In this document: positions 7,930-14,541 of the stretch, piece by piece
Numbering within the stretch: the stretch's first letter is position 1
How the letters are laid out: the number at the start of each line of letters is the position of its first letter
Assembly (NCBI GenBank): GCA_013205525.1
Contig: JABMMR010000164.1
Coordinates: 1 to 14,541, forward strand
From: Burkholderiales bacterium
GTDB taxonomy: Bacteria > Pseudomonadota > Gammaproteobacteria > Burkholderiales > Burkholderiaceae_C
Reading direction: 5' to 3'
DNA length: 14,541 nucleotides
Notes under the pieces: generated by a model
Told to the model about the DNA's origin: nothing
Databases searched by the model: none
The model's input: only the letters and a program-made list of their open reading frames with translations
Program-made: the position numbers and the translations under genes

Positions 7930-8913
7930 ATGAACTTTTTGTTTATCACCGACCCACTGGGCGGCTTTAATCTTGATAAAGACAGCAGCTTGGCCATGAT
8001 GCGCGAAGCTCAAGTGCGAGGACATGTGGTGTGGGCCTGTGGCACGCCCGAGTTGCATTGGCAAAGTGGCCAGTCAGTGTGCGCCAGCATGCAGCGCCTG
8101 CGTTTGAAGGAGCACACCAAAGACTGGTATGTGGTGGAAGAAACCGTTCACCAAGCTTTAAGCCAAATGGACGCGGTGCTCATGCGCAAAGACCCGCCTT
8201 TTGACAGTGAATATTTTTATGCCACGCATTTGCTCAGCCAAGCCGAGCGTGAAGGCGCCAAGGTTTTCAACCAGCCCAGTGCGCTGCGCGAGCACCCCGA
8301 AAAACTGGCGCTGATGGAGTTTGCTCAGTGGACAACGCCCACCTTGGTCTCGCGCTCGTCCGAGGCGATACGCGCTTTTCATGCCCAGCACCAAGACATC
8401 ATCTTGAAGCCTTTGGATGGCATGGGCGGCATGGGTATTTTTCGGGTGCGCGCAGATGGTATGAATTTGGGCAGCATCATCGAAACCTTGAACCAAGATG
8501 GCGCCACCAGCGTCATGGTGCAAAAATTTGTGCCTGCGATTGCCCAAGGCGATAAGCGGGTGTTGGTGATTGGCGGCAAGCCCGTGCCCTATGCTTTGGC
8601 GCGTATTCCCCAAGGTAATGAGGTGCGCGGCAATTTGGCAGTAGGCGGCAAAGGCGTGGCGCAAGAATTAAGCCCGCGTGACCAAGAAATTGCACAGGTC
8701 TTGGGGCCGGTGTTGGCCGAGCGCGGCTTGCTGCTGGTGGGCTTGGACATCATTGGCGACTGCTTAACCGAAGTCAATGTCACCAGCCCCACCTGTTTTC
8801 GTGAAATCACCGATCAAACCGGCTTTGATGTGGCGGCCATGTTCATGAACGCCTTAGAGCAAGCCCTCAGCCATGCTGCTGTCGCCAGTGTGCATGCTGC
8901 GCCAACGCGATGA
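7930..8913 (+). CDS. gshB: Glutathione synthetase (ATP-grasp)
   Basis: Second step of glutathione synthesis: ATP-dependent addition of glycine to gamma-glutamylcysteine in the cytoplasm. The 327 aa protein is slightly longer than E. coli GshB (316), mainly through an Ala/His-rich C-terminal tail (ALSHAAVASVHAAPTR). Motifs: MNFLFITDPLGGFNLDKDSS (1-20), MRKDPPFDSEY (85-95), the ATP-grasp region IILKPLDGMGGMGIFRV (157-173), and EVNVTSPTCFREI (281-293) binding Mg2+ and ATP. The ATG at 7930 gives the standard N-terminus. A -10-like TAACCT ends seven bases before it and no Shine-Dalgarno is present, so it may have its own leaderless promoter. Its TGA overlaps the start of the photolyase-like gene (ATGA), implying translational coupling. 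Confidence 0.98.
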   Translation: MNFLFITDPLGGFNLDKDSSLAMMREAQVRGHVVWACGTPELHWQSGQSVCASMQRLRLKEHTKDWYVVEETVHQALSQMDAVLMRKDPPFDSEYFYATHLLSQAEREGAKVFNQPSALREHPEKLALMEFAQWTTPTLVSRSSEAIRAFHAQHQDIILKPLDGMGGMGIFRVRADGMNLGSIIETLNQDGATSVMVQKFVPAIAQGDKRVLVIGGKPVPYALARIPQGNEVRGNLAVGGKGVAQELSPRDQEIAQVLGPVLAERGLLLVGLDIIGDCLTEVNVTSPTCFREITDQTGFDVAAMFMNALEQALSHAAVASVHAAPTR

Positions 8914-10118
8914 AATTGTTTCTTGATCAGCAACTGTTTGAGCCTTATGCCCATGTCGCGCTGTCTCGCATGGCTGCCATCAAACCTTTTGAATATGCCC
9001 AAACCCGCAACCACTTAAATGGCGCGGTGACTTTGCTGTCGCCCTATTTGACCCACGGGCTGCTCAATATTCCCCAAGTGGCGCAGCATTTGCACAAAGC
9101 CCATCGCATAGGCGTGCAGCATAAGTTTATGTTTGAGTTGGCGTGGCGAGAATATTTCCAGCATGTGCATGAAGCCTTGGGCGCCGATATCTTGCAGAAT
9201 TTGCATGAAGGCGTGTTGCCCGATGACGCCTATGTGCAAACTTTGCCCGACGATGTGCGCCACGGTGCGACCGGTGTGCCGGTGGTCGATCAGGCGGTGC
9301 GCCAGCTGTATTTCACCGGCTATTTACACAACCACGCAAGACTGTGGCTGGCCAGCTACTTGGTGCATATACGCAAGGTGCATTGGCGTGTGGGAGCCGA
9401 CTGGATGTACGGCCATTTGATCGATGGCGACTTGGCCAGCAACCACCTCAGCTGGCAGTGGGTGGCGGGCACGGGTAGCCATAAGCCTTATTTGTTCAAC
9501 GCAGACAATGTCGCTGTGAATGCGCCCGAGTTGTGGCACAGCCCGCAGACCGTGATTGATAAAGACATGGAGATCATCGACATGATCGCCCACAGTCGCG
9601 CCACCTTTACACAATCGCCGTCTAAATACACACCTGTCGAAGAGCCCGGCTTGCATGCCCAGCCGACAGAGGGGGCGGGTTTGGTGGCCAGCGGCATGGC
9701 GGGGGATAAATTGGCCGGGCGCGATGTCTGGTGGATACACCCTTGGGCCATCACCGAACAACAACCCGCAGCTTTGCCCTCAGAGGCGATTCGCATCGCC
9801 GCTTGTTGGCAAGCTTGGACCGAGCAACGCCCTTGGAGCCAAGCGCGCTGGCGTTTTGTGGGCAAGGGCATGAACGAGGTGGCCTCGCATTGTTGGTTTG
9901 AGCCAGACCAGCGCTTGATCGCCCTGTTTGCTGCCGCCAAAAGCGTGCATGTCTGGGACCACGCCTGCTTGCCCCACTGGCCCGGTATCAACTGGGTGCG
10001 CCATGCGCCACAGCGGCTTTGGCCGCGCCAAGCCGAGCGCAGCCCCTCGTTTTCCCACTGGTGGGGCAAGGTGACGCGCTACAAGCTGTCTATTCCGCAG
10101 TTGCTTCGTCAGCAATAA
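8910..10118 (+). CDS. Photolyase/cryptochrome-like FAD-binding protein lacking the N-terminal antenna domain
   Basis: 402 aa protein whose first ~225 residues are the helical FAD-binding domain of DNA photolyases and cryptochromes. Visible: LLSPYLTHGLLN (42-53, the flavin phosphate-binding T/S-L-S-P-Y-L segment), FELAWREYFQHV (75-86), ATGVPVVDQAVRQLYFTGYL (120-139), HN (140-141), and LIDGDLASNHLSWQWVAGTG (170-189). By alignment to E. coli PhrB, D372, D374, N378, W382 and W359 have counterparts (D172, D174, N178, W182, W159 at identical spacing). The ~130-200 residue alpha/beta antenna-cofactor domain that normally comes first is absent, and gshB abuts directly, so it is not hidden upstream. 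After a flexible linker (~236-270) comes a Trp-rich C-terminal region (271-402, 14 Trp) of unrecognised fold. DNA repair, photoreception or another flavin function are all possible; no specific activity can be assigned. Confidence 0.88.
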   Translation: MKLFLDQQLFEPYAHVALSRMAAIKPFEYAQTRNHLNGAVTLLSPYLTHGLLNIPQVAQHLHKAHRIGVQHKFMFELAWREYFQHVHEALGADILQNLHEGVLPDDAYVQTLPDDVRHGATGVPVVDQAVRQLYFTGYLHNHARLWLASYLVHIRKVHWRVGADWMYGHLIDGDLASNHLSWQWVAGTGSHKPYLFNADNVAVNAPELWHSPQTVIDKDMEIIDMIAHSRATFTQSPSKYTPVEEPGLHAQPTEGAGLVASGMAGDKLAGRDVWWIHPWAITEQQPAALPSEAIRIAACWQAWTEQRPWSQARWRFVGKGMNEVASHCWFEPDQRLIALFAAAKSVHVWDHACLPHWPGINWVRHAPQRLWPRQAERSPSFSHWWGKVTRYKLSIPQLLRQQ

Positions 10119-10127
10119 GACGCTCGC

Positions 10128-12335
10128 TTAAGCCGACGCCTTCACCTTTAAACGCCAAGCGTGCAGCAACGGCTCGGTGTAACCGCTGGGCTGAGACTCG
10201 CCTTTGAACACCAAGTCCAGCGCGGCTTGGTAGGCCTTGGAAGTCGCAAAGTGGCCGTCCATCGCTTGGTACAAAGCGTCGTTGGTGTTTTGCTTGTCAA
10301 CCACCGCGGCCATGCGCGCAAATGTGGCGCGCACCTGCGCCTCGTTCACCACGCCATGGTGCAACCAGTTGGCGATGTGTTGGCTGGAAATGCGCAAGGT
10401 GGCGCGGTCTTCCATCAGACCCACATTGTGAATATCGGGCACCTTAGAGCAGCCAACGCCTTGGTCGACCCAACGCACCACATAGCCCAAGATGCCTTGT
10501 ATGTTGTTGTCCAGTTCTTGTTGGCGTTGGTCCTCACTCCAATCGGCTTTGGCCTGTACCGGAATGGTGAGCAAGTCGTGCAACAAGCTTTTATGTTGTT
10601 TGTCAGCGTCGACTTTCTCAAGCTGTTTTTGCACATTGCTCACCAGTACTTGGTGGTAATGCATAGCGTGCAGCGAGGCCGCAGTGGGGCTGGGCACCCA
10701 AGCGGTATTGGCGCCAGCTCTGGGGTGGGCGATTTTTTTCTCCATCATGGCTTTCATCAGGTCGGGCATGGCCCACATGCCTTTGCCAATTTGCGCCTTG
10801 CCCCGTAAACCACAAGACAAACCCACCAGCACATTGTTGCGCTCGTAGGCGGCAATCCAAGCGCTGCTTTTCATATCGCCTTTGCGCAACATGGGGCCGG
10901 CCAGCATGGAGGAGTGAATCTCGTCGCCGGTGCGGTCTAAAAATCCGGTGTTGATAAAGGCCACACGACTGGCTGCTGCCGCAATACAGGCTTTGAGGTT
11001 GACGCTGGTGCGGCGTTCCTCGTCCATGATGCCCAGCTTGACGGTGCTGTCGGGCAGACCCAAGACTTGCTCAACACGGCTGAACAATGCCGAAGCAAAG
11101 GCCACTTCGGCAGGGCCGTGCATTTTGGGCTTGACGATGTAGACCGAGCCGGTGCGGGAATTGCGAATACCGTTGGCGCCGTGGCCTTGCAGGTCGTGCA
11201 AGGCGATGGTGGTGGTCACCATGGCGTCCATGATGCCCTCGGGGATCTCGTGCATCTGCCCTTCTGCGCCTTGGTACAAGATGGCCGGGTTGGTCATCAA
11301 GTGACCCACATTGCGCAAGAACAACAACGCACGGCCATGCAGTGTGATGTTGGCTTCGCCTTGGGGCGAGTGATAAACACGGTCGGCATTCAAGCCGCGT
11401 TTGAAAGTGCTGCCGCCTTTGCTGACGTCTTCGGTGAGCGTGCCTTTCAAAATACCCAGCCAGTTGCTGTAAGCCAGCAGTTTGTCTTCAGCATCCACGG
11501 CGGCCACCGAGTCTTCCAAGTCGAGGATGGTCGACAAAGCCGCTTCCACCACCAGATCGCTCACGCCGGCTGGGTCGCTGGCACCAATCGGGTGTTGGGG
11601 GTTAATTTGAATGTCCAAATGCAAGCCGTGATGAACCAGCAAAACCGACGAAGGATGCGAGGCCTCGCCTTGGTAGCCGACAAATTGCGTGGGGTCCGCC
11701 AAGCCGCTGGTTTTGCCGCCTTGCAGTGAGACTTGCAAAGCGCCTTTCACCACCTTGTAGCCTGTGGAGGCTATGTGCGAGCCGCTTTTCAGGGGCGCTG
11801 TGCGGTCCAGCACATAACGCGAGTACTCGATGACCTTGGCACCGCGTTTCTCGTTGTAGCCCGGGCCTTTGGCGCAGCCCTCTGCTTCAGAAATGACGTC
11901 GGTGCCATACAAGGCGTCGTACAGCGAACCCCAGCGCGCGTTGGCGGCATTCAAGGCATAGCGCGCATTCAGAATGGGTACCACCAACTGCGGGCCGGCT
12001 TGGGAGGCGAGTTCGGCGTCCACATGGGCTGTGGTGACTTGGACCTTGGCAGGAACGGGCACCAAGTAGCCAATATGGGTCAAAAAAGCTTGGTAGGCTG
12101 CCATGTCGGTGATCGGCCCTGGGTGGGCGCTGTGCCACTGGTCTAAAGCGGTTTGCAAGCGGTCCCGCTCGGCCAGCAAGGCCAGGTTTTGCGGGGCCAA
12201 TTCACTCACCAGCGCATCAAAGCCTCGCCAAAAAGTAACGCTAGAGACGCCTGTTCCTGGGAGAACTTGTTGATCGATGAATTGGTAAAGAGGTGTAGCT
12301 ACTTGAAGGCGGTATACAAAGGTACGAGCGGTCAT
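10128..12335 (-). CDS. glcB: Malate synthase G
   Basis: Condenses glyoxylate with acetyl-CoA to malate in the glyoxylate/glycolate pathway. The 735 aa length and motifs mark isoform G (E. coli GlcB 723 aa), not the ~530 aa isoform A. Seen in order: GLQVA-like N-terminus ([12 protein letters not shown]) with [26 protein letters not shown] (121-140), [16 protein letters not shown] (270-285), LRNVGHLM with the catalytic Arg (R341, counterpart of E. coli R338), the Mg2+ ligand region [11 protein letters not shown] (437-447), [15 protein letters not shown] (462-476), and [20 protein letters not shown] (629-648) with catalytic Asp D643 (E. coli D631). The ATG at 12335 matches family N-termini; no strong Shine-Dalgarno is seen. 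The gene converges on the photolyase-like gene (9 bases) and diverges from argS. Confidence 0.98.
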   Translation of the reverse strand: MTARTFVYRLQVATPLYQFIDQQVLPGTGVSSVTFWRGFDALVSELAPQNLALLAERDRLQTALDQWHSAHPGPITDMAAYQAFLTHIGYLVPVPAKVQVTTAHVDAELASQAGPQLVVPILNARYALNAANARWGSLYDALYGTDVISEAEGCAKGPGYNEKRGAKVIEYSRYVLDRTAPLKSGSHIASTGYKVVKGALQVSLQGGKTSGLADPTQFVGYQGEASHPSSVLLVHHGLHLDIQINPQHPIGASDPAGVSDLVVEAALSTILDLEDSVAAVDAEDKLLAYSNWLGILKGTLTEDVSKGGSTFKRGLNADRVYHSPQGEANITLHGRALLFLRNVGHLMTNPAILYQGAEGQMHEIPEGIMDAMVTTTIALHDLQGHGANGIRNSRTGSVYIVKPKMHGPAEVAFASALFSRVEQVLGLPDSTVKLGIMDEERRTSVNLKACIAAAASRVAFINTGFLDRTGDEIHSSMLAGPMLRKGDMKSSAWIAAYERNNVLVGLSCGLRGKAQIGKGMWAMPDLMKAMMEKKIAHPRAGANTAWVPSPTAASLHAMHYHQVLVSNVQKQLEKVDADKQHKSLLHDLLTIPVQAKADWSEDQRQQELDNNIQGILGYVVRWVDQGVGCSKVPDIHNVGLMEDRATLRISSQHIANWLHHGVVNEAQVRATFARMAAVVDKQNTNDALYQAMDGHFATSKAYQAALDLVFKGESQPSGYTEPLLHAWRLKVKASA

Positions 12336-12338
12336 GGT

Positions 12339-12348
12339 GGGTTAACCC
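12339..12348. promoter_or_regulatory. 10-base palindrome GGGTTAACCC upstream of glcB start
   Basis: A perfect palindrome lies 3 bases before the glcB start codon, where its ribosome-binding site would be expected. It could be an operator-like site or, in mRNA, a very small hairpin over the translation start. Only 10 bases long, so chance is a real possibility. Confidence 0.2.
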
Positions 12349-12363
12349 AAAGGAAATACATTG

Positions 12364-12381
12364 AAAAAGCCCCGACGGGCT
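12364..12381 (-). terminator. Intrinsic-terminator-like hairpin in the glcB leader
   Basis: Read on the minus strand: AGCCC, loop GTCG, GGGCT, then TTTTTC. The U run begins with the closing base of the stem and continues to 12364. Orientation is that of glcB transcription and the structure lies ~28 bases before the glcB ATG. It could attenuate glcB transcription, or insulate glcB from antisense transcripts entering from argS. The stem is only 5 bp, so strength is uncertain. Confidence 0.5.
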
Positions 12382-12389
12382 AAGTTGGC

Positions 12390-12395
12390 ATTGTA
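12390..12395 (-). promoter_or_regulatory. Candidate -10 element of glcB (TACAAT on minus strand)
   Basis: TACAAT (5/6 to TATAAT) on the minus strand would start transcription near 12383, placing the terminator-like hairpin at the very 5' end of the mRNA. No convincing -35 hexamer is found 16-18 bases upstream, so an activator-dependent promoter or a chance match are both possible. Confidence 0.3.
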
Positions 12396-12434
12396 GGGAA
12401 TGAGCAAAGGCGGCTTTTGCATGGCACGGCCTCG

Positions 12435-12440
12435 TAGAAT
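12435..12440 (+). promoter_or_regulatory. Candidate -10 element of argS (TAGAAT), leaderless spacing
   Basis: TAGAAT (5/6 to TATAAT) ends six bases before the argS ATG at 12447, which would put the transcription start at or next to the A of the start codon. There is no Shine-Dalgarno motif before argS. The -35 region (GGCTTT or nearby) is poor. Confidence 0.4.
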
Positions 12441-12446
12441 GGGTTG

Positions 12447-14144
12447 ATGCTTTTGGTTCAACATGATTTGCAATTGGCTTTGACGCAGTGTTTGGAGGCG
12501 CTGATGCCTGGCGCGTCTGCCAAGGCGGTGCTGGAGTACCCCAAGGTCGCCACGCACGGCGACTGGGCGGTAACAGCGGCCATGCAATTGGCCAAGCCTT
12601 TGCAGCGTCCCCCCCGCGAAGTGGCTGAAACTTTGCGCCTGTCCCTGCTCGACACACCAGCGGCTAAGCGCTGGGTTGAGGCCATCGAGATTGCGGGCCC
12701 GGGCTTTATCAACATCCGCTTAAGTCCCCATGCACAGCAGCAAGTGGTGCGCGAAGTCTTGCGCCAAGCCGATGCTTTTGGCCGCCAAGTCGCCAACGGC
12801 CAACGTTTGTTGGTGGAGTTTGTGTCGGCCAACCCCACCGGCCCCTTGCATGTGGGCCATGGCCGTCAAGCCGCCTTGGGCGACGCGATTTGCAATTTGT
12901 TCGACACCCAAGGCTGGTCGGTACATCGTGAGTTTTATTACAACGACGCGGGCGTGCAAATCCACACCTTGGCAGTGTCCACGCAGTGCCGTGCACGGGG
13001 GCTGTCGCCCACCGACGCGGCTTGGCCAGAAAATGCTTACAACGGCGACTACATCGCCGATATCGCTAAAGAATTTTTGGCGCAAAAAACCGTTCAGGCC
13101 GATGACCGCAGTTTCACCGCCAATGGCGATGTCAACGATTTGGACAATATCCAAGCCTTTGCGGTGGCCTATTTGCGCCGCGAGCAAGATTTGGATTTGC
13201 AAGCCTTTCAAGTCGCCTTCGATCACTATTACTTGGAATCCAGTCTCTACACCGATGGGCGAGTTGACAAAGCGGTGGCGTCCTTGAACGCCTCTGGACA
13301 TACCTACGAACAAGACGGCGCGCTGTGGCTGCGCTCTACCGATTTTGGCGACGACAAAGACCGCGTCATGCGTAAGTCTGATGGCTCCTACACCTACTTT
13401 GTGCCTGATGTGGCCTACCACTTAGCCAAATGGGAGCGCGGTTTTACCAAGGTCATCAATATCCAAGGCACTGACCACCACGGCACCATCGCCCGCGTGC
13501 GAGCGGGCTTGCAAGCGGCCTCTCAGCACCAGGGTTTGCTTATCCCCCAAGGCTACCCCGACTATGTGCTGCACACCATGGTGCGGGTCATGCGCACGGG
13601 CGTTGAGGTGAAAATTTCTAAACGTGCCGGCTCTTACGTCACTTTGCGCGATTTGATTGAGTGGACCAGCAAAGACGCGGTGCGCTTTTTCTTGCTCAGC
13701 CGCAAACCCGATACCGAGTATGTGTTCGATGTCGATTTGGCCTTGGCGCAAAACAACGACAACCCGGTGTTTTATGTGCAGTACGCCCATGCGCGCATTT
13801 GTTCTGTGCTGACAACTTGGAGTGAAACCACGGGCTTGGCGCCCGCCACCTTGGCCGACGCCGATTTGGCTGCCTTGGATACCCCTCCTGCTTTGTCACT
13901 TTTGCGGGTGCTGGCGCGTTATCCCGATATGTTGAAACAAGCCTGTGTCGATTTCGCTCCGCATGATGTGAGTTTTTACCTGCGTGAGTTGGCTGCGGCC
14001 TACCACAGCTATTACGACGCCGAGCGCATCTTGGTCGAGGAGCCTTTGGTGCGTCAAGCGCGGGTGGCCTTGGTGGCCGCTACGGCGCAGGTCTTGCGCA
14101 ACGGCTTGGCCGTTTTGGGTGTTTCTGCTCCTCAACGGATGTAA
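12447..14144 (+). CDS. argS: Arginyl-tRNA synthetase
   Basis: Class I synthetase charging tRNA-Arg. The 565 aa product (E. coli 577) has the N-terminal Add1 domain (1-~110), [16 protein letters not shown] (125-140) containing the HIGH-type HVGH at 135-138, [12 protein letters not shown] (161-172), the core [11 protein letters not shown] (341-351), the KMSKS-equivalent [14 protein letters not shown] (389-402) typical of ArgRS, and a C-terminal DALR anticodon-binding domain ([14 protein letters not shown] to [17 protein letters not shown]). I place the start at ATG 12447; an adjacent TTG at 12444 would add only one residue and is less likely. It diverges from glcB and is followed after 9 bases by a SPOR-type membrane protein gene. 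Confidence 0.98.
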   Translation: MLLVQHDLQLALTQCLEALMPGASAKAVLEYPKVATHGDWAVTAAMQLAKPLQRPPREVAETLRLSLLDTPAAKRWVEAIEIAGPGFINIRLSPHAQQQVVREVLRQADAFGRQVANGQRLLVEFVSANPTGPLHVGHGRQAALGDAICNLFDTQGWSVHREFYYNDAGVQIHTLAVSTQCRARGLSPTDAAWPENAYNGDYIADIAKEFLAQKTVQADDRSFTANGDVNDLDNIQAFAVAYLRREQDLDLQAFQVAFDHYYLESSLYTDGRVDKAVASLNASGHTYEQDGALWLRSTDFGDDKDRVMRKSDGSYTYFVPDVAYHLAKWERGFTKVINIQGTDHHGTIARVRAGLQAASQHQGLLIPQGYPDYVLHTMVRVMRTGVEVKISKRAGSYVTLRDLIEWTSKDAVRFFLLSRKPDTEYVFDVDLALAQNNDNPVFYVQYAHARICSVLTTWSETTGLAPATLADADLAALDTPPALSLLRVLARYPDMLKQACVDFAPHDVSFYLRELAAAYHSYYDAERILVEEPLVRQARVALVAATAQVLRNGLAVLGVSAPQRM

Positions 14145-14153
14145 GGGTCAAGC

Positions 14154-14541
14154 ATGGTTTCTTTTTCTCAACAACGCGGCAATACCCTGGTGGGGTTCAT
14201 TTTGGGCTTGGTCGTGGGTTTGAGCGTGGCCTTGGTGGTGGCGATTTCTGTCACCAAGGTGCCCATTCCTTTTTTAAACAAAGGCTTGAGTCGTAATGCC
14301 GAGCAAGACGCGGCAGAGCAAAAAAAGAACAAAGACTGGGACCCCAATGCCCCTTTGTACGGTAAAAGCCCTGCAGCCAATGCGCCTAAAGACCAACCCG
14401 TGGTCAACCCCGCCGCACCACCACCACCGCCCGCGCCTGCCAGCGATGCTTCCCTCGGCCAGCGCCACGAGCCGGGCCCGTTCGCCCTCTTTCGCATGGG
14501 CCAACAGGAGCTGCGCCTCGGCGTTGCCGGCGAGACGCGCC
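14154..14541 (+). CDS. Membrane-anchored SPOR/FtsN-like protein, N-terminal part (runs off window end)
   Basis: ATG at 14154 follows argS by 9 bases with AAGGG as ribosome-binding site and stays open to the window end. The product has a short cytoplasmic N-terminus (MVSFSQQRGNT), one transmembrane helix (about residues 12-34, GFILGLVVGLSVALVVAISV), a charged segment (AEQDAAEQKKNKDWDPNAPLYGK, shown in part: DWDPNAPLYGK) and a proline-rich linker with PPPPPAPA. Single helix plus D-P-N-x-x-L-Y-G-K plus Pro-rich linker is how argS-linked SPOR-domain proteins of Burkholderiales begin; these bind septal peptidoglycan in cell division. The SPOR domain itself is not seen, because the window ends. The last ~30 codons have different codon use and do not look like the expected continuation. 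Confidence 0.65.
   Translation, partial: MVSFSQQRGNTLVGFILGLVVGLSVALVVAISVTKVPIPFLNKGLSRNAEQDAAEQKKNKDWDPNAPLYGKSPAANAPKDQPVVNPAAPPPPPAPASDASLGQRHEPGPFALFRMGQQELRLGVAGETR
14450..14541. other. Composition break at the 3' edge
   Basis: The last 91 bases are about 75% GC by hand count, with all four leucine codons CTC/CTG, while the rest of the window favours TTG. The plus frame continues the SPOR-like gene but reads FALFRMGQQELRLGV, unlike its linker. The minus strand in the same codon register is also open and reads GNAEAQLLLAHAKEGE, reminiscent of a Sel1/TPR helix. This may be a contig-end chimera, a recombination junction, or a genuine but unusual linker. Confidence 0.35.

Noticed and set aside
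8500..8910. A frameshifted N-terminal antenna domain for the photolyase-like gene hidden upstream
   Set aside because: The upstream DNA is entirely intact gshB, including its conserved C-terminal ATP-grasp motifs, so there is no room for a lost domain.
11067..11729. 220-codon plus-strand open frame inside glcB
   Set aside because: Antisense to malate synthase G with all catalytic motifs intact; no independent protein signature.
12444..12446. TTG as argS start
   Set aside because: The ATG immediately after it is the ordinary choice and fits family N-termini; the TTG adds one residue and has no better signal.
12336..12446. Glycine riboswitch upstream of glcB
   Set aside because: Such elements are known before some metabolic genes, but I found no aptamer-like conserved core on the minus strand, and the gap is too short for a tandem aptamer plus expression platform.
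12720..13421. 233-codon minus-strand open frame inside argS
   Set aside because: Shadow of the argS coding strand, no motif.
1..14541. CRISPR array, tRNA/rRNA gene, insertion sequence or prophage
   Set aside because: No repeated spaced units, tRNA-like cloverleaf, transposase or integrase motif, or terminal inverted repeats were seen; the window is nearly filled by housekeeping genes.

Overview
The window reads as an ordinary bacterial chromosome segment from a betaproteobacterium. It is most likely Burkholderiales and plausibly a Comamonadaceae-like freshwater lineage. The reasons are the gene order leuS-lptE-holA-proA, the short (431 aa) Acidithiobacillus/betaproteobacterial type of glutamate-cysteine ligase instead of the E. 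coli type, argS followed by a membrane-anchored SPOR-type protein, moderate-to-high GC, and frequent TTG leucine codons. This taxonomic call is inference from gene content, not a database match.

Layout. Positions 2-3256 hold a tight plus-strand cluster: the 3' two thirds of leuS, then lptE (ATGA overlap), then holA (7-base gap). Positions 3282-5909 hold proA and gshA. After an 88-base leader carrying a start-codon hairpin and an 11-codon upstream ORF comes kup (5998-7881). A GC-rich hairpin then precedes gshB (7930-8913). gshB overlaps by 4 bases a photolyase/cryptochrome-like gene (8910-10118) that has only the FAD-binding domain plus an unusual Trp-rich C-terminal region. glcB (malate synthase G) lies on the minus strand, converging on the photolyase-like gene with 9 bases between stops. 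glcB and argS (12447-14144) diverge from a 111-base region containing a terminator-like hairpin in glcB orientation, a 10-base palindrome and -10-like hexamers. The window ends inside a membrane protein gene (14154 onward) whose last ~90 bases change in composition.

How the genes work together. leuS and argS charge tRNAs, holA loads the replication clamp, and lptE inserts LPS in the outer membrane. proA works on glutamate-5-phosphate in proline synthesis. gshA and gshB are the two steps of glutathione synthesis and flank a K+ uptake permease. A flavin photoenzyme-like protein is translationally coupled to gshB. The 3258-10118 stretch therefore has a glutamate / osmotic / redox / light-stress flavour, but co-regulation is not shown by the sequence.

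No tRNA, rRNA, CRISPR array, insertion sequence or prophage was seen. The most unusual item is the N-terminally 'headless' photolyase-like protein with 14 tryptophans in its last ~130 residues. The other points of interest are small regulatory structures: the kup leader, the glcB leader hairpin, palindromes, and probable leaderless starts.
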